Below are positions 7,482 through 16,190 of a DNA stretch of 64,000 nt, in pieces. Every line of letters begins with the position of its first letter. The first letter of the stretch is position 1. The position numbers and the translations under genes were made by a program. The stretch is from Trebonia kvetii (lineage in GTDB: Bacteria; Actinomycetota; Actinomycetes; Streptosporangiales; Streptosporangiaceae): positions 124,001-188,000 of the forward strand of contig NZ_RPFW01000003.1 of assembly GCF_007827045.1 (NCBI RefSeq). Direction: 5' to 3'. Under the pieces are notes generated by a model. That model was not told the DNA's origin. It did no database searches and saw only the letters and a program-made list of their open reading frames with translations.

Positions 7482-10400
7482 ATGCGCTTCCGCGTGCTTG
7501 GACCGCTGGAAGTGCAGTCCGCGGACGGCTGGACGGCGATCAGCGCCGCCAAGTGGCGGCAGCTGCTTGCCTGTCTGCTGCTGCGCTCAGGACAGCTCGT
7601 CCCGACCGACAGCCTCATACTCGAGCTGTGGGGTGACGTCCCGCCGAGCACGGCGAACAACCTCGTCAGCATCTACGTGCACCGGCTGAAGAAGGTCATC
7701 GGCGACACCGAGGGCAAGATGCTCGTCTACCGGGCCCCCGGGTACGTGCTGCGGGTCGGGCCTGGCGATGTGGACATCGAGCACTTCGAATCGCTCGCCG
7801 CTGACGGCAGGACCGCGCTCGCCGCCGCCGACGCGGAGCGGGCTTCGGCACTGCTCGGCGAGGCGCTCAGGCTGTGGCGCGGCCCGCTGCTCGCCGACGT
7901 GCCGCCGTCACCGCTGATCGCCTCGCGCGCCGACCGGATGGCCGAGCTCTGGCTCACCGTCACCGAGCTGCGCGTCGAGGCGGACATCGCCTGCGGCCGG
8001 GCGGTCCAGGCGGTACCCGGGCTGCGCGGGCTCGTGACGGAACACCCGCTCCGGGAGCGACTGTGGGCGCTGCTGATGCGGGCACTCGAGGCGGCGGGCC
8101 GCCGGGCGGAAGCGCTCGAGATCTACGCGCAGGCGCGCCAGGTGATCGCGGATGAGCTCGGCGTGGATCCTGGCAGCGAGCTGCAGCGGCTGTACGCGGA
8201 CCTGCTCGCGGCCGACGCTTCCGCTGTGGCGCCTGCGCCGTCGGTGCCGCAGCGTCCGCGGCGCCCGTCGCGCCCCGGCCAGCGGCCTGCGCCGCTCGAG
8301 CCCGACGACGATGCCCTTGCCGCCGTCGTCGCGGGTGCCATCGCGGAATCCAGGACGGCCGGCGTCCCCCGCGAAGCGGCCGGCGCCTCCGACGTGGAGT
8401 CCGGCGAGCCGCCGTCGGGCGAGATCGGCGGCGCGATCGCGATCGGCACCTTCGCCGATCCGTCGGCGGCCTCCGCGGCGCAGCAGGCCGACGGCATGGC
8501 GCACGTGCCGCTTGCCGCACGGCCGACGCAGCTTCCCGCGGACATCGCGGACTTCACCGGCCGTGAGACGCACGTCGATCACCTGTGCGGACTGCTGCTC
8601 GGCGGCAATGCGGCGCGCAGCCCAGGCGCGGTCCGTGTCGTTGTCGTGAACGGGGCGGCGGGCCTCGGCAAGACCGCGCTCGCCGTGCACGCCGCGCACC
8701 AGGTAAGCCAGCAGTTCCCCGACGGTCAGCTCTACGTGGACCTGCTCGGGGCAAGCTCGCAGCCGGCCAGCCCCGGTGAAGTGCTCGCCAGGTTCTTGCG
8801 CGACCTCGGCATCGAGGGCGACAAGGTGCCGGCCAAGGACGATGAGCGCGCCGCGCTGTACCGTACGACGCTCACCGGCCGGCGAGTGCTTATCCTGCTC
8901 GACAACGCCAAGGATGCGGCTCAGGTCAGGTCGCTGCTGCCGGGCAGTTCGTCGTGCGCGGTCCTTGTCACGACCCGGAACAGGACGTCGGACCTGGCAA
9001 GCACGCGGTTCCTCGACCTGAACGTGCTTGAGGACACCGAGGCCCTCGCGCTGTTCGCCAGGATCGTGGGCGAGGAACGGGCCGCCGCCGAGCCCGACGC
9101 CACCGCCGAGATCCTCGTCGCCTGCGCCGGGCTGCCGCTCGCCATCAGGATCTGCGCCGCCCGGCTGGCGGCGCGCAGCTCATGGCGGATCGCGACGCTG
9201 GCGGGCCGCCTGCGCAACGTGCACCGCAGGCTTGACGAGCTCAAGACCGGCGACCTCGCCGTCCGGGCCAGCTTCCAGGTGAGCTACGACAGCCTGCGGA
9301 CGGCGAGCAACGGTATCGATCCGGCCCGCGCGTTCCGGCTGCTCGGCCTCTGGGCGGGGACGTGGATCAGCCTGTCTGCCGCCGCGGCACTGCTCGGCGA
9401 GCCGGAAGACGACGTGGCTGACGTGCTCGAGGCGCTTGTGGATATCAACCTCCTCGAGTCTCCCGCCCCCGACCAGTACCGATTCCACGACCTGCTCAGG
9501 GTTTACGCCATGGAGCGTGCGTCGGCTGAGGAATCCGACGACGCGCGCGACGCCGCGGTGGACAGGCTCCTGTGGTGGTATCTGGACTCGGCACAGGCGG
9601 CCGCGGACCGGGTATCACCCCAGCGGTACCAGATCTCCCGCCCGCCTGACGAAGCGGGCTACCCGGCGCTGGCGTTCGGCACCGTCGACGCCGCGCTTGC
9701 CTGGTACGACGACGAGCGCGCCAACCTCGTCGCGGCGACCCGGCAGGCCGCGGGCGCCGGCTTGCAGGAGGTTGCGTGGCGGCTGCCGCCGACCCTGTTC
9801 CCGTTGTTCAACCGCCGGGGTAACTGGGCGGACTGCGTGACCACGCACCGCGTCGGTGCGGACAGCGCGCAGAAAGCCGGCGACAGGCTCGGCGAGGCGT
9901 GGGCGCTCAACCAGCTCGGCTTCGCGCTGGTGAGCCTGCGCGATCCCGATGCGTTCGGATACCTCGAGCGGGCACTGGAGATCAGGCAGCAGCTCGGTGA
10001 CACGCGAGGCGAGGCGCAGACGGCCATCGTGCTCGGGCTAGGGCACCTGCAGATGCACGGGGCGGGCGAGGACGCGCTCCGCTACCTCAAGCACGCCGCA
10101 GAACTGCTTGAGCCGATGGGTGCCACCTCGCACCGCAGCGTCGCCTTGAACAACCTCGGCGAGGTGTACTTCGCCCTCGGAGATCTTGACGCGGCCGCCC
10201 AATGCTATCTGCAGGCACTTGAGATCGCCCGCGAATTCGGCAGCAACGCTGAGGGGCACGCGCTCCATAATCTCGGGCTTGTCTACTTGCGTCAGCGTCG
10301 GCTTGCCGAGGCGACCGCCAGGCTTGAGGAAGCGCTTCTCAAGCACCGCGCGTCGGGCGCCCTGGACGGGGAGGCGTGGACGCTCAAGAGCCTGGGTACC

Positions 10401-10559
10401 GCGCAGGCGGAGGCGGGCAGCGTGGCCGCCGCGAGAAATTCGCTGGCCGGCGCGTTGCGGATCTTCGAGCAGATCGGCTACCGGGATGACGCGGCGGAGA
10501 CGGAAGCGCTGCTCGCATCGCTGGCTACCGGGCAGGGCGACGGGACCGGCAGGCGGTAA
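7482..10559 (+). CDS. AfsR/SARP-type regulator with BTAD, NB-ARC-like ATPase and TPR domains
   Basis: Large transcriptional activator of the kind that controls secondary metabolism or development in actinomycetes. An OmpR-like winged helix (MRFRVLGPLEV, WGDVPPSTANNLVSIYVHRL) fills residues 1-95. The bacterial activator domain follows to about 250. A low-complexity Pro/Ala linker leads to a STAND-type NTPase with Walker A GAAGLGKTA near residue 390 and Walker B VLILLDNA near 468. TPR repeats follow from about 770 to the end (LNQLGFALV, LNNLGEVYFALGD, LHNLGLVYLRQ). ATG 7482 places the winged helix at the extreme N-terminus as in relatives; no strong Shine-Dalgarno is seen. No biosynthetic cluster adjoins, so its target is unknown. 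Confidence 0.9.
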   Translation: MRFRVLGPLEVQSADGWTAISAAKWRQLLACLLLRSGQLVPTDSLILELWGDVPPSTANNLVSIYVHRLKKVIGDTEGKMLVYRAPGYVLRVGPGDVDIEHFESLAADGRTALAAADAERASALLGEALRLWRGPLLADVPPSPLIASRADRMAELWLTVTELRVEADIACGRAVQAVPGLRGLVTEHPLRERLWALLMRALEAAGRRAEALEIYAQARQVIADELGVDPGSELQRLYADLLAADASAVAPAPSVPQRPRRPSRPGQRPAPLEPDDDALAAVVAGAIAESRTAGVPREAAGASDVESGEPPSGEIGGAIAIGTFADPSAASAAQQADGMAHVPLAARPTQLPADIADFTGRETHVDHLCGLLLGGNAARSPGAVRVVVVNGAAGLGKTALAVHAAHQVSQQFPDGQLYVDLLGASSQPASPGEVLARFLRDLGIEGDKVPAKDDERAALYRTTLTGRRVLILLDNAKDAAQVRSLLPGSSSCAVLVTTRNRTSDLASTRFLDLNVLEDTEALALFARIVGEERAAAEPDATAEILVACAGLPLAIRICAARLAARSSWRIATLAGRLRNVHRRLDELKTGDLAVRASFQVSYDSLRTASNGIDPARAFRLLGLWAGTWISLSAAAALLGEPEDDVADVLEALVDINLLESPAPDQYRFHDLLRVYAMERASAEESDDARDAAVDRLLWWYLDSAQAAADRVSPQRYQISRPPDEAGYPALAFGTVDAALAWYDDERANLVAATRQAAGAGLQEVAWRLPPTLFPLFNRRGNWADCVTTHRVGADSAQKAGDRLGEAWALNQLGFALVSLRDPDAFGYLERALEIRQQLGDTRGEAQTAIVLGLGHLQMHGAGEDALRYLKHAAELLEPMGATSHRSVALNNLGEVYFALGDLDAAAQCYLQALEIAREFGSNAEGHALHNLGLVYLRQRRLAEATARLEEALLKHRASGALDGEAWTLKSLGTAQAEAGSVAAARNSLAGALRIFEQIGYRDDAAETEALLASLATGQGDGTGRR

Positions 10560-10635
10560 GCCGCGGCGTCGCCGGGCTTCGCGACGCGTCGAGAAATTAG
10601 CGAGATTAGCGGCTTGCATGTCACTAAAATCGCCA

Positions 10636-10651
10636 GTGCGCGATAGCGCAC
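10636..10651 (+). other. small hairpin upstream of the hexapeptide-repeat gene
   Basis: GTGCGC-GATA-GCGCAC is a perfect 6-bp stem with a 4-nt loop, about 70 bp before the start at 10718. It could be a leader structure; nothing known was recognised. Confidence 0.3.
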
Positions 10652-10717
10652 GGGGAATCCTTTGCAGGCAGGAAATGTGGGTAAGCCTTGGCGTTTACCT
10701 GGAAGGACGGGAAGAAA

Positions 10718-10975
10718 ATGACCGAAGATAACCCGGAGAAGCCGGCCACTCCAGAGACGATCGCCGCTCCCGAGGCGATCGCGGCTCCCGAGGCGATCGC
10801 GGCTCCGGAGACGATTGCGGCTCCCGAGACGATCGCGGCACCTGAGACGATCGCGGCTCCAGAGACGATTGCGGCTCCCGAGACGATTGCGGCACCTGAG
10901 ACGATCGCGGCTCCCGAGACGATCGCGGCTCCCGAGACGATCGCCGCTCCCGAGACGTCCGTCGAGAGCGAGTAA
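10718..10975 (+). CDS. 85-residue acidic protein of tandem PETIAA repeats
   Basis: Family not recognised. From ATG 10718 (GGAAGGACGGGAAG lies 5-18 bases upstream) the product is MTEDNPEKPAT, then eleven hexapeptides (PETIAA, two of them PEAIAA), then PETSVESE. It has no membrane segment or signal peptide. The regular Pro-Glu pattern suggests an extended acidic rod or disordered spacer. It stands between the SARP regulator and rplY, with a strong hairpin after it. A TTG at 10688 would add ten residues but lies before the Shine-Dalgarno. The clean Shine-Dalgarno, an in-frame array and stop within 20 bases of the last repeat support a real gene. Function unknown. Confidence 0.6.
   Translation: MTEDNPEKPATPETIAAPEAIAAPEAIAAPETIAAPETIAAPETIAAPETIAAPETIAAPETIAAPETIAAPETIAAPETSVESE
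10751..10957 (+). repeat. 18-bp tandem repeat, 11.5 units, with 54-bp higher-order unit
   Basis: Eleven 18-bp units (10751-10948) plus 9 bp encode the hexapeptides. Units 4-6 (10805-10858) and 7-9 (10859-10912) match at 52 of 54 positions, including the rare ATT and GCA/CCT codons. This shows a block duplication of three units rather than only single-unit slippage. Confidence 0.9.
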
Positions 10976-11010
10976 GCGGGCTGAGATAGCCCTGAGCCTC
11001 CCGGTCGAGT

Positions 11011-11047
11011 GCGTGTGCGGGTACGCGGCATCGCGACCCGCACACGC
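11011..11047 (+). terminator. hairpin between the repeat gene and rplY
   Basis: A perfect 12-bp stem, GCGTGTGCGGGT (11011-11022) with ACCCGCACACGC (11036-11047), and a 13-nt loop. No T tract. Confidence 0.6.
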
Positions 11048-11145
11048 GCATAAGGAGCGGATGCGGAATGCTCCCGTCCGCGCGCGCACTGCTCATGGGC
11101 TAGACTTTGCGGGCGCAACGAACACCCAACAAGGAGTGACAGACC

Positions 11146-11787
11146 GTGCCTGAGGTCCGTATTGAAGCCGAGCCGCGCACCGAGTTCGGCAAGGGAGCTG
11201 CCCGCGCTACCCGCCGGGCGGGTCGTGTGCCCGCCGTCATGTACGGCCACGGCGCGGAGAACCGCCACTTCACGCTGCCGGGCCACGATCTCATGATCGC
11301 GCTGAAGACGCCCAACGCGCTCTTCGGCATCGCGGGCCTTCCCGGCAAGCCCCTGCTCGCCCTGCCGAAGGCCGTGCAGCGCAACCCGATCACCGGCTTC
11401 ATCGAGCACGTGGACCTGATTGAGGTCCGCCGCGGCGAGAAGGTCACCGTGGAAATCCCGGTCCGGGTGAGCGGCGAGGTGTTCTCCGGCGGCCTACTCG
11501 ACCAGCAGCTCGTGCAGATCGCGGTCGAGGCCGAGGCCACCCACCTGCCCGATGGCGTGGACATTGACGTCGAGGGCATGGAGATCGGCACCGCCGTCTA
11601 CGCCAAGGACATCGCACTGCCGTCTGGCGCGACGCTGGTGACCGACCCGGACGCGCTCGTGCTGCACGTGCTCGCCGAGCGGACGGCGGAAGAGGTCGAG
11701 GCCGAGCTTGGCGAGACGCCTGCCGAGGCTGAAGTGGGCGAGGGCGCCGAGGCCCCGGCCGCCGAGGCCGAGCCCGAGGCCGAGTAA
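11146..11787 (+). CDS. rplY: 50S ribosomal protein L25, Ctc long form
   Basis: Binds 5S rRNA in the large subunit; the long Ctc form is linked to general stress in Gram-positives. The N-terminal L25 beta-barrel ([24 protein letters not shown]) is followed by the TL5/Ctc C-terminal domain ([20 protein letters not shown]). The tail is rich in Glu and Ala, usual for actinobacteria. 213 residues. GTG start with AAGGAGTGAC 6 bases upstream. It is followed by pth, the usual partner. Confidence 0.95.
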   Translation: MPEVRIEAEPRTEFGKGAARATRRAGRVPAVMYGHGAENRHFTLPGHDLMIALKTPNALFGIAGLPGKPLLALPKAVQRNPITGFIEHVDLIEVRRGEKVTVEIPVRVSGEVFSGGLLDQQLVQIAVEAEATHLPDGVDIDVEGMEIGTAVYAKDIALPSGATLVTDPDALVLHVLAERTAEEVEAELGETPAEAEVGEGAEAPAAEAEPEAE

Positions 11788-11798
11788 GACCTGCGTTT

Positions 11799-11834
11799 CC
11801 TGCGGGGCGCGGTCCGATGGCCGCGCCCCGCAGG
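11799..11834 (+). terminator. hairpin between rplY and pth
   Basis: A 14-bp perfect stem (11799-11812 with 11821-11834) and an 8-nt loop. It overlaps the upstream ATG of the pth frame (11817), which argues against that start. Confidence 0.6.
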
Positions 11835-11852
11835 CACGCGTGGAGTCCCGCC

Positions 11853-12434
11853 ATGGCTGACGAACGCTGGATCATCGTGGGCCTCGGCAACCCGGGCCCG
11901 GAGTACGCGGGCAACCGCCACAACGCGGGCGCCATGGTCCTCGCCCTGCTTGCCGAGCGGATGGGCGCCAGATTCAAGGCGCATCGCACCCGCAACGACA
12001 TCGTCGAGGGCCGCCTGGCGGGCCAGCCGGTCACCCTGGCCCGGCCGCATTCGTACATGAACCTGTCCGGCGGTCCCGTCAACGCCCTGCTCGGCTTCTA
12101 CAAGGTTCCGCCGGAACGGGTTGTGGTCATCCACGACGAGCTCGACATCTCTTTCGGCGCGGTACGGCTCAAGCTGGGCGGCGGCGACAACGGCCACAAT
12201 GGCCTGCGCTCGATCACCTCGGCGCTCGGCACCCGCGATTACTACCGCGTCCGCTTCGGCATCGGGCGCCCGCCGGGCCGGATGGACGCCGCCGCCTTCG
12301 TGCTGAAGGATTTCTCGGCGGCCGAGCGCAAGGAACTGCCCTTCGCCATCGACCGCTGCGCCGACGCGACGGAAGCCCTTCTCACCAAGGGCCTCATCGA
12401 GGCACAGAACCAGTTCCACACCGACCCGGCCTAG
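11853..12434 (+). CDS. pth: peptidyl-tRNA hydrolase
   Basis: Releases stalled peptidyl-tRNA in the cytosol. [20 protein letters not shown] holds the active-site His (near residue 24). HSYMNLSG and the catalytic-Asp region VIHDELD follow, with [12 protein letters not shown] after them. 193 residues, typical. ATG 11853 is chosen because the ATG at 11817 lies inside the terminator hairpin. Its stop overlaps the stop of the decayed gene on the other strand. Confidence 0.95.
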   Translation: MADERWIIVGLGNPGPEYAGNRHNAGAMVLALLAERMGARFKAHRTRNDIVEGRLAGQPVTLARPHSYMNLSGGPVNALLGFYKVPPERVVVIHDELDISFGAVRLKLGGGDNGHNGLRSITSALGTRDYYRVRFGIGRPPGRMDAAAFVLKDFSAAERKELPFAIDRCADATEALLTKGLIEAQNQFHTDPA

Positions 12435-12861
12435 GCCGTCCGCCACCTCCTGGCGAACGCGCGTCGCAGCCGGTCCATGGTCGGCTGGGGTTCGTGGTAG
12501 ATCTCGTGCCAGGTGAAGTGGAAGGTCTCCCACCCGGCATCGCGAAATTTCTCGTCCCGAGCCAGTTGCGCGCGGGCGCGTTCCCTGCCGCGTTCCCCCT
12601 ACTTCAGCGCGCCGTCCGCCTCCCCGATCGTCCGGTATTCGTGCCAGCAGAAGTCTGCCGGCCGATGAATCCCTGTGTCCCGCTGATGTTTGCCTGCAGG
12701 GCCGGTGCCGGGATCTTGAACTGGGCGAACCTGACCCGGGCGACGGACTCAAGAGCCGACTCGGCGCGCACGTCGGCGAAACCGATCACCCGGCGCGCGC
12801 GCACGACCCCGCGCCACTGCGCGCAACTCTCCAGGACCACCGCGAACTCAAGGTATACCGC
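12431..12861 (-). pseudogene. decayed DUF559/endonuclease-like gene
   Basis: On the minus strand the upstream part reads LESCAQWRGVVRARRVIGFA then RAESALESVARVRFA. After GFIGR, one base step into the neighbouring frame restores DFCWHEYRTIGEADGALK. A TAG follows, then GERGRERARAQLARD and GWETFHFTWHEIY to a final TAG that shares bases with the pth stop. The pattern (RAESPLES, FYW-EY, IGEADGALKY, HVTW-EI) matches actinobacterial DUF559/AbiEi-like nuclease-fold proteins. At least one frameshift, one nonsense codon and loss of the N-terminus are visible. It is not functional as written. Confidence 0.65.
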
Positions 12862-12909
12862 GTTTGGGGGAAGATTTGTCCGGTTTAATACGCTTTGATC
12901 CCCCCAAAC
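12862..12909. repeat. inverted repeat at the lost 5' end of the DUF559 relic
   Basis: GTTTGGGGG (12862-12870) and CCCCCAAAC (12901-12909) bracket an AT-richer 30-bp core. It could be a hairpin, or an element scar where the relic lost its N-terminus. Confidence 0.35.
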
Positions 12910-12985
12910 TCAGTACATGTTGAATCGGGGGAGGCCGGGCGGCGCGGCGGGGCGGAGCGGGGGACGCGCTTACCGGATCTGAAGG

Positions 12986-13801
12986 GTGTGGAAGATCGTG
13001 GGGGACGCTGACGTTGGCTGTTACGTGCCTCTCACCGATGATCACGCCCTCGCGGCGGACCTGGCCGAACGCGCGGGCCACCTGCTAGTGACGCTGCGCG
13101 CGAACGGCGGCGACCCGGATGAGCTGCGGAAGGCCGGTGACCGGCAGTCCCACGAGTTCCTGATGGCCGAGCTGGCCCGGGAACGGCCGGGCGACGCCGT
13201 TCTTTCCGAGGAGGGAATTGACGACAAGGCCCGGCTGACGGCCGAACGGGTGTGGATCGTCGATCCGCTCGACGGCACCCGCGAGTTCGGCGAGGAGGGC
13301 AGGTCCGACTGGGCGGTCCACGTGGCGCTGTGGTCACGGGGCGCGGACGGCGGCCGCGGAGACGTGATCGCGGGCGCGGTGGCGCTGCCGGCCCGGGGGC
13401 GCGTGCTGTCCACGGCAGCTCCGGTGCCGAGCGCCGGAGACGAAAGTGCCGGCCGCCCGCTGCGCATGGTGGTCAGCAGGACCCGGGCAAGTCAGCTGGT
13501 CAGGGACGTGGCCGCGCGGATCGGCGCCGAACTCGTGCCCTGTGGTTCAGTTGGCGCCAAGGTTGCCACGGTACTCATGGGCGAGAACGACGTGTATCTC
13601 CACTCGGGGGGCTTCTACGAGTGGGACACGGCGGCTCCGGTGGCGGTAGCGCGCGCCGGCGGCTTCCATGTGTCCCGGATCGACGGAGCTCAAGTCCGGT
13701 ATAACCAGGACAACCCGCTGCTGCCAGATATCCTGATTTGTCGGCCGGCAAACGCCGACGTACTGCTCAACGCCATCAGGGAAGCTACGCATGCGATCTG
13801 A
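12986..13801 (+). CDS. cysQ: 3'(2'),5'-bisphosphate nucleotidase, inositol-monophosphatase fold
   Basis: Hydrolyses PAP/PAPS to AMP/APS, recycling the by-product of sulfur assimilation. Metal-site motifs of the superfamily are present: LSEEGIDD (E of site 1), WIVDPLDGTREF (DPLDGT), and EWDTAAPVAVARAGG (the WD motif). 271 residues from GTG 12986. GTG at 12998 or 13025 are possible shorter starts, because the first residues are not family-like. It overlaps cysD by 11 bases, so it is translationally coupled in a cysQDN operon. Confidence 0.88.
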   Translation: MWKIVGDADVGCYVPLTDDHALAADLAERAGHLLVTLRANGGDPDELRKAGDRQSHEFLMAELARERPGDAVLSEEGIDDKARLTAERVWIVDPLDGTREFGEEGRSDWAVHVALWSRGADGGRGDVIAGAVALPARGRVLSTAAPVPSAGDESAGRPLRMVVSRTRASQLVRDVAARIGAELVPCGSVGAKVATVLMGENDVYLHSGGFYEWDTAAPVAVARAGGFHVSRIDGAQVRYNQDNPLLPDILICRPANADVLLNAIREATHAI

Positions 13802-14702
13802 TTACCTGCTGTCCCAGCTCGACGTGCTCGAGGCCGAGTCGATCCACATCATGCGTGAGGTCGCCTCGGAGTTCGAGCGCCCGGCGCTGCTGTTCTCTGG
13901 CGGCAAGGACTCCATCGTGATGCTTGCCCTCGCGGAGAAGGCGTTCAAGCCGGCGAACATCCCGTTCCCCGTCATGCACGTGGACACCGGGCACAACTTC
14001 CCCGAGGTACTCGATTTCCGCGACAAGCGGGCGGCGGAGCTTAACGTCAGGCTCGTGGTGGCCAGCGTCCAGGACTCCATCGACCAGGGCCGGGCCGTGG
14101 AGGAGACCGGCCGCTGGGTGAGCAGGAACCGGCTGCAGACCGTGACGCTGCTCGACGCGATCGAGGAGCACCGCTTCGACGCCCTGTTCGGCGGCGCCCG
14201 CAGGGACGAGGAGAAGGCCCGCGCCAAGGAGCGCGTGTTCTCCTTCCGCGACGACTTCGGCCAGTGGGACCCGAAAAACCAGCGCCCCGAGCTGTGGAAC
14301 CTCTACAACACGCGGATCAAGCGCGGCGAGCACATCCGGGTGTTCCCGCTGTCCAACTGGACCGAGCTCGACGTCTGGGCGTACATCGAGCGGGAGAACC
14401 TGGAGATCCCGAGCATCTACTACGCGCACGAGCGCGAGGTGTTCGAGCGGGACGGCATTCTGCTGGCCGTCAACGAGTACCTGCCGCGCGCCGAGGGCGA
14501 GGAGTCCTTCACCGCCACCGTCAGGTACCGGACGGTGGGCGACATGACGATCACCGGCGCGGTGCTGTCCACGGCCACGACGGTCGGTCAGGTGATCGAT
14601 GAGGTTGCCGCGACCCGGATCACCGAGCGCGGCGCGACCCGCGCCGACGACCGGACAAGCGAGGCAGCGATGGAAGACCGCAAGCGGGAAGGCTATTTCT
14701 AA
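13791..14702 (+). CDS. cysD: sulfate adenylyltransferase subunit 2
   Basis: ATP-pyrophosphatase subunit of ATP sulfurylase; with CysN it makes APS from sulfate and ATP. The PP-loop FSGGKDSIV is near residue 36. HVDTGHNFPE, GGARRDEEKARAKER and the C-terminal REGYF ending are all standard. 303 residues. Its start lies inside the end of cysQ, and cysN begins 5 bp after its stop. Confidence 0.97.
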   Translation: MRSDYLLSQLDVLEAESIHIMREVASEFERPALLFSGGKDSIVMLALAEKAFKPANIPFPVMHVDTGHNFPEVLDFRDKRAAELNVRLVVASVQDSIDQGRAVEETGRWVSRNRLQTVTLLDAIEEHRFDALFGGARRDEEKARAKERVFSFRDDFGQWDPKNQRPELWNLYNTRIKRGEHIRVFPLSNWTELDVWAYIERENLEIPSIYYAHEREVFERDGILLAVNEYLPRAEGEESFTATVRYRTVGDMTITGAVLSTATTVGQVIDEVAATRITERGATRADDRTSEAAMEDRKREGYF

Positions 14703-14707
14703 GACTC

Positions 14708-15979
14708 ATGGATATCTTGCGGTTCGCCACCGCCGGCTCGGTTGACGACGGTAAGTCCACGCTGATCGGGCGGCTGCTCTACGACTCCAAGGCGATTTTC
14801 GAGGACCAGCTCGCCGCCGTCGAGCGGACGTCACGCGAGCGGGGCGAGGAGACCACGAACCTGGCGCTGCTCACCGACGGCCTGCGGGCCGAGCGGGAGC
14901 AGGGCATCACGATCGACGTCGCCTACCGCTACTTCGCCACGCCGCGGCGCAAGTTCATCATCGCCGACACTCCCGGGCACATCCAGTACACCAGGAACAT
15001 GGTGACCGGCGCCTCGACCGCCGACCTGGCCATCATCCTGGTCGACGCGCGCAACGGGCTGAACGAGCAGTCGCGGCGGCACGCCTTCCTCACCACGCTG
15101 CTCCGGGTGCCGCACCTGGTGCTCGCGGTGAACAAGATGGACCTCGTCGGCTACGACCAGCAGGTCTTCGATGACATTTGCGACGAATTCTCCAAGTTCG
15201 CCACCAAGCTCGAGATCCAGGACCTGACCTTCATCCCGATCTCCGCGCTCAACGGCGACAACGTGGTCGAGCGGTCTGGCAACATGCCCTGGTACGACGG
15301 GCCGTCGCTGCTGCATCACCTGGAGCATGTGCACATCGCGTCCGACCGGAACCTTATCGATGTGCGCTTCCCCGTCCAGTACGTGATCAGGCCGCACGCG
15401 AGCAGCGACCCCGAGCTGCACGACTACCGGGGATACGCGGGCCAGGTGGCGGGCGGCGTGCTCAAGCCCGGCGACGAGGTGGTGCACCTGCCGTCCGGTT
15501 TCAGCACCAGGATCAGCCGGATCGACCTCGCGGGCAAGGAGGTCGCCGAGGCGTTCCCGCCCATGTCGGTGACCCTGCTGCTCGAGGACGACGTGGACAT
15601 CTCGCGCGGCGACATGATCTGCCGCCCGAACAACCGGCCCAAGCCGGCCCAGGACATCGAGGGCATGGTCTGCTGGATGAGCGCAGAGCGGCCGCTGACC
15701 CCGCGGTCGCGGCTGATCGTCAAGCACACCACGCGCACCGTCAAGGGCATCGTCGGCGAGCTGCTTTACCGGATCGACGTCAACACCCTGCACCGCGACG
15801 AGTCCGCCACCCAGCTCGGCCTCAACGAGATCGGGCGGATCAGGATGCGGGTGACGCAGCCGCTTTTCGTCGACGCGTACTCGCGCAACCGGCTCACCGG
15901 CGGCATGATCCTCATCGACGAGGCGACCAACACCACAGTCGGCACCGTAATGATCACTGGTTTCCCCCCGGGGGGATGA
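14708..15979 (+). CDS. cysN: sulfate adenylyltransferase subunit 1 (GTPase)
   Basis: GTP-binding regulatory subunit of ATP sulfurylase. G1 is GSVDDGKST at residues 11-19, G3 DTPGH, G4 NKMD, followed by two beta-barrel domains. 423 residues, so it is the plain CysN without a fused CysC (APS kinase). No cysC lies in the window; APS may be reduced directly or phosphorylated by an enzyme elsewhere. The last codons run into a CCCCCCGGGGGG tract that is duplicated just downstream. Confidence 0.95.
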   Translation: MDILRFATAGSVDDGKSTLIGRLLYDSKAIFEDQLAAVERTSRERGEETTNLALLTDGLRAEREQGITIDVAYRYFATPRRKFIIADTPGHIQYTRNMVTGASTADLAIILVDARNGLNEQSRRHAFLTTLLRVPHLVLAVNKMDLVGYDQQVFDDICDEFSKFATKLEIQDLTFIPISALNGDNVVERSGNMPWYDGPSLLHHLEHVHIASDRNLIDVRFPVQYVIRPHASSDPELHDYRGYAGQVAGGVLKPGDEVVHLPSGFSTRISRIDLAGKEVAEAFPPMSVTLLLEDDVDISRGDMICRPNNRPKPAQDIEGMVCWMSAERPLTPRSRLIVKHTTRTVKGIVGELLYRIDVNTLHRDESATQLGLNEIGRIRMRVTQPLFVDAYSRNRLTGGMILIDEATNTTVGTVMITGFPPGG

Positions 15980-16093
15980 CCCTTTTTCCCCCGGGGGGAT
16001 GACCCCCCCGGTGACCCCCCCAAAGCATGGGGGAGTCCCTCCCCCATTGCCCCCTCGCCGGGGGCAAGCCCCGGGACGGCGCCTCCGGCGCCG
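15965..16093 (+). terminator. duplicated C/G tract and hairpins after cysN
   Basis: A 20-odd-base segment (C5G6 then ATGACCC) that includes the end of cysN is repeated once directly after the stop. Three stems follow: ATGGGGGAG/CTCCCCCAT (16027-16035 with 16039-16047), GCCCCC/GGGGGC (16049-16065), and GGCGCC-TCC-GGCGCC near 16079-16093. Together they make a multi-hairpin terminator region before menG. Confidence 0.6.
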
Positions 16094-16190
16094 AGCACGT
16101 ATTCAGTGGTTGCGGTTGCTGGGCCGCTAACCAGGGTGGTTCCCACTGGGGCGGGATGGGGTTTCAGTGCCGCGGCCATAGGCTAGCCGC

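Noticed and set aside
10751-10957. Reading the 18-bp array as a regulatory iteron cluster
   Set aside because: The period is a multiple of three, codons vary mostly at third positions, and the array is in frame with a good ribosome site, so coding explains it better.
10624-11409. Long minus-strand open frames with SGAAIV and RSRDRLGS repeats across the hexapeptide array
   Set aside because: They are the by-product of an 18-bp repeat, which keeps all frames open; the plus-strand gene has the ribosome site.
11817-11852. Upstream ATG extending pth by 12 codons
   Set aside because: The start lies inside a perfect 14-bp terminator hairpin and the added residues are not Pth-like.
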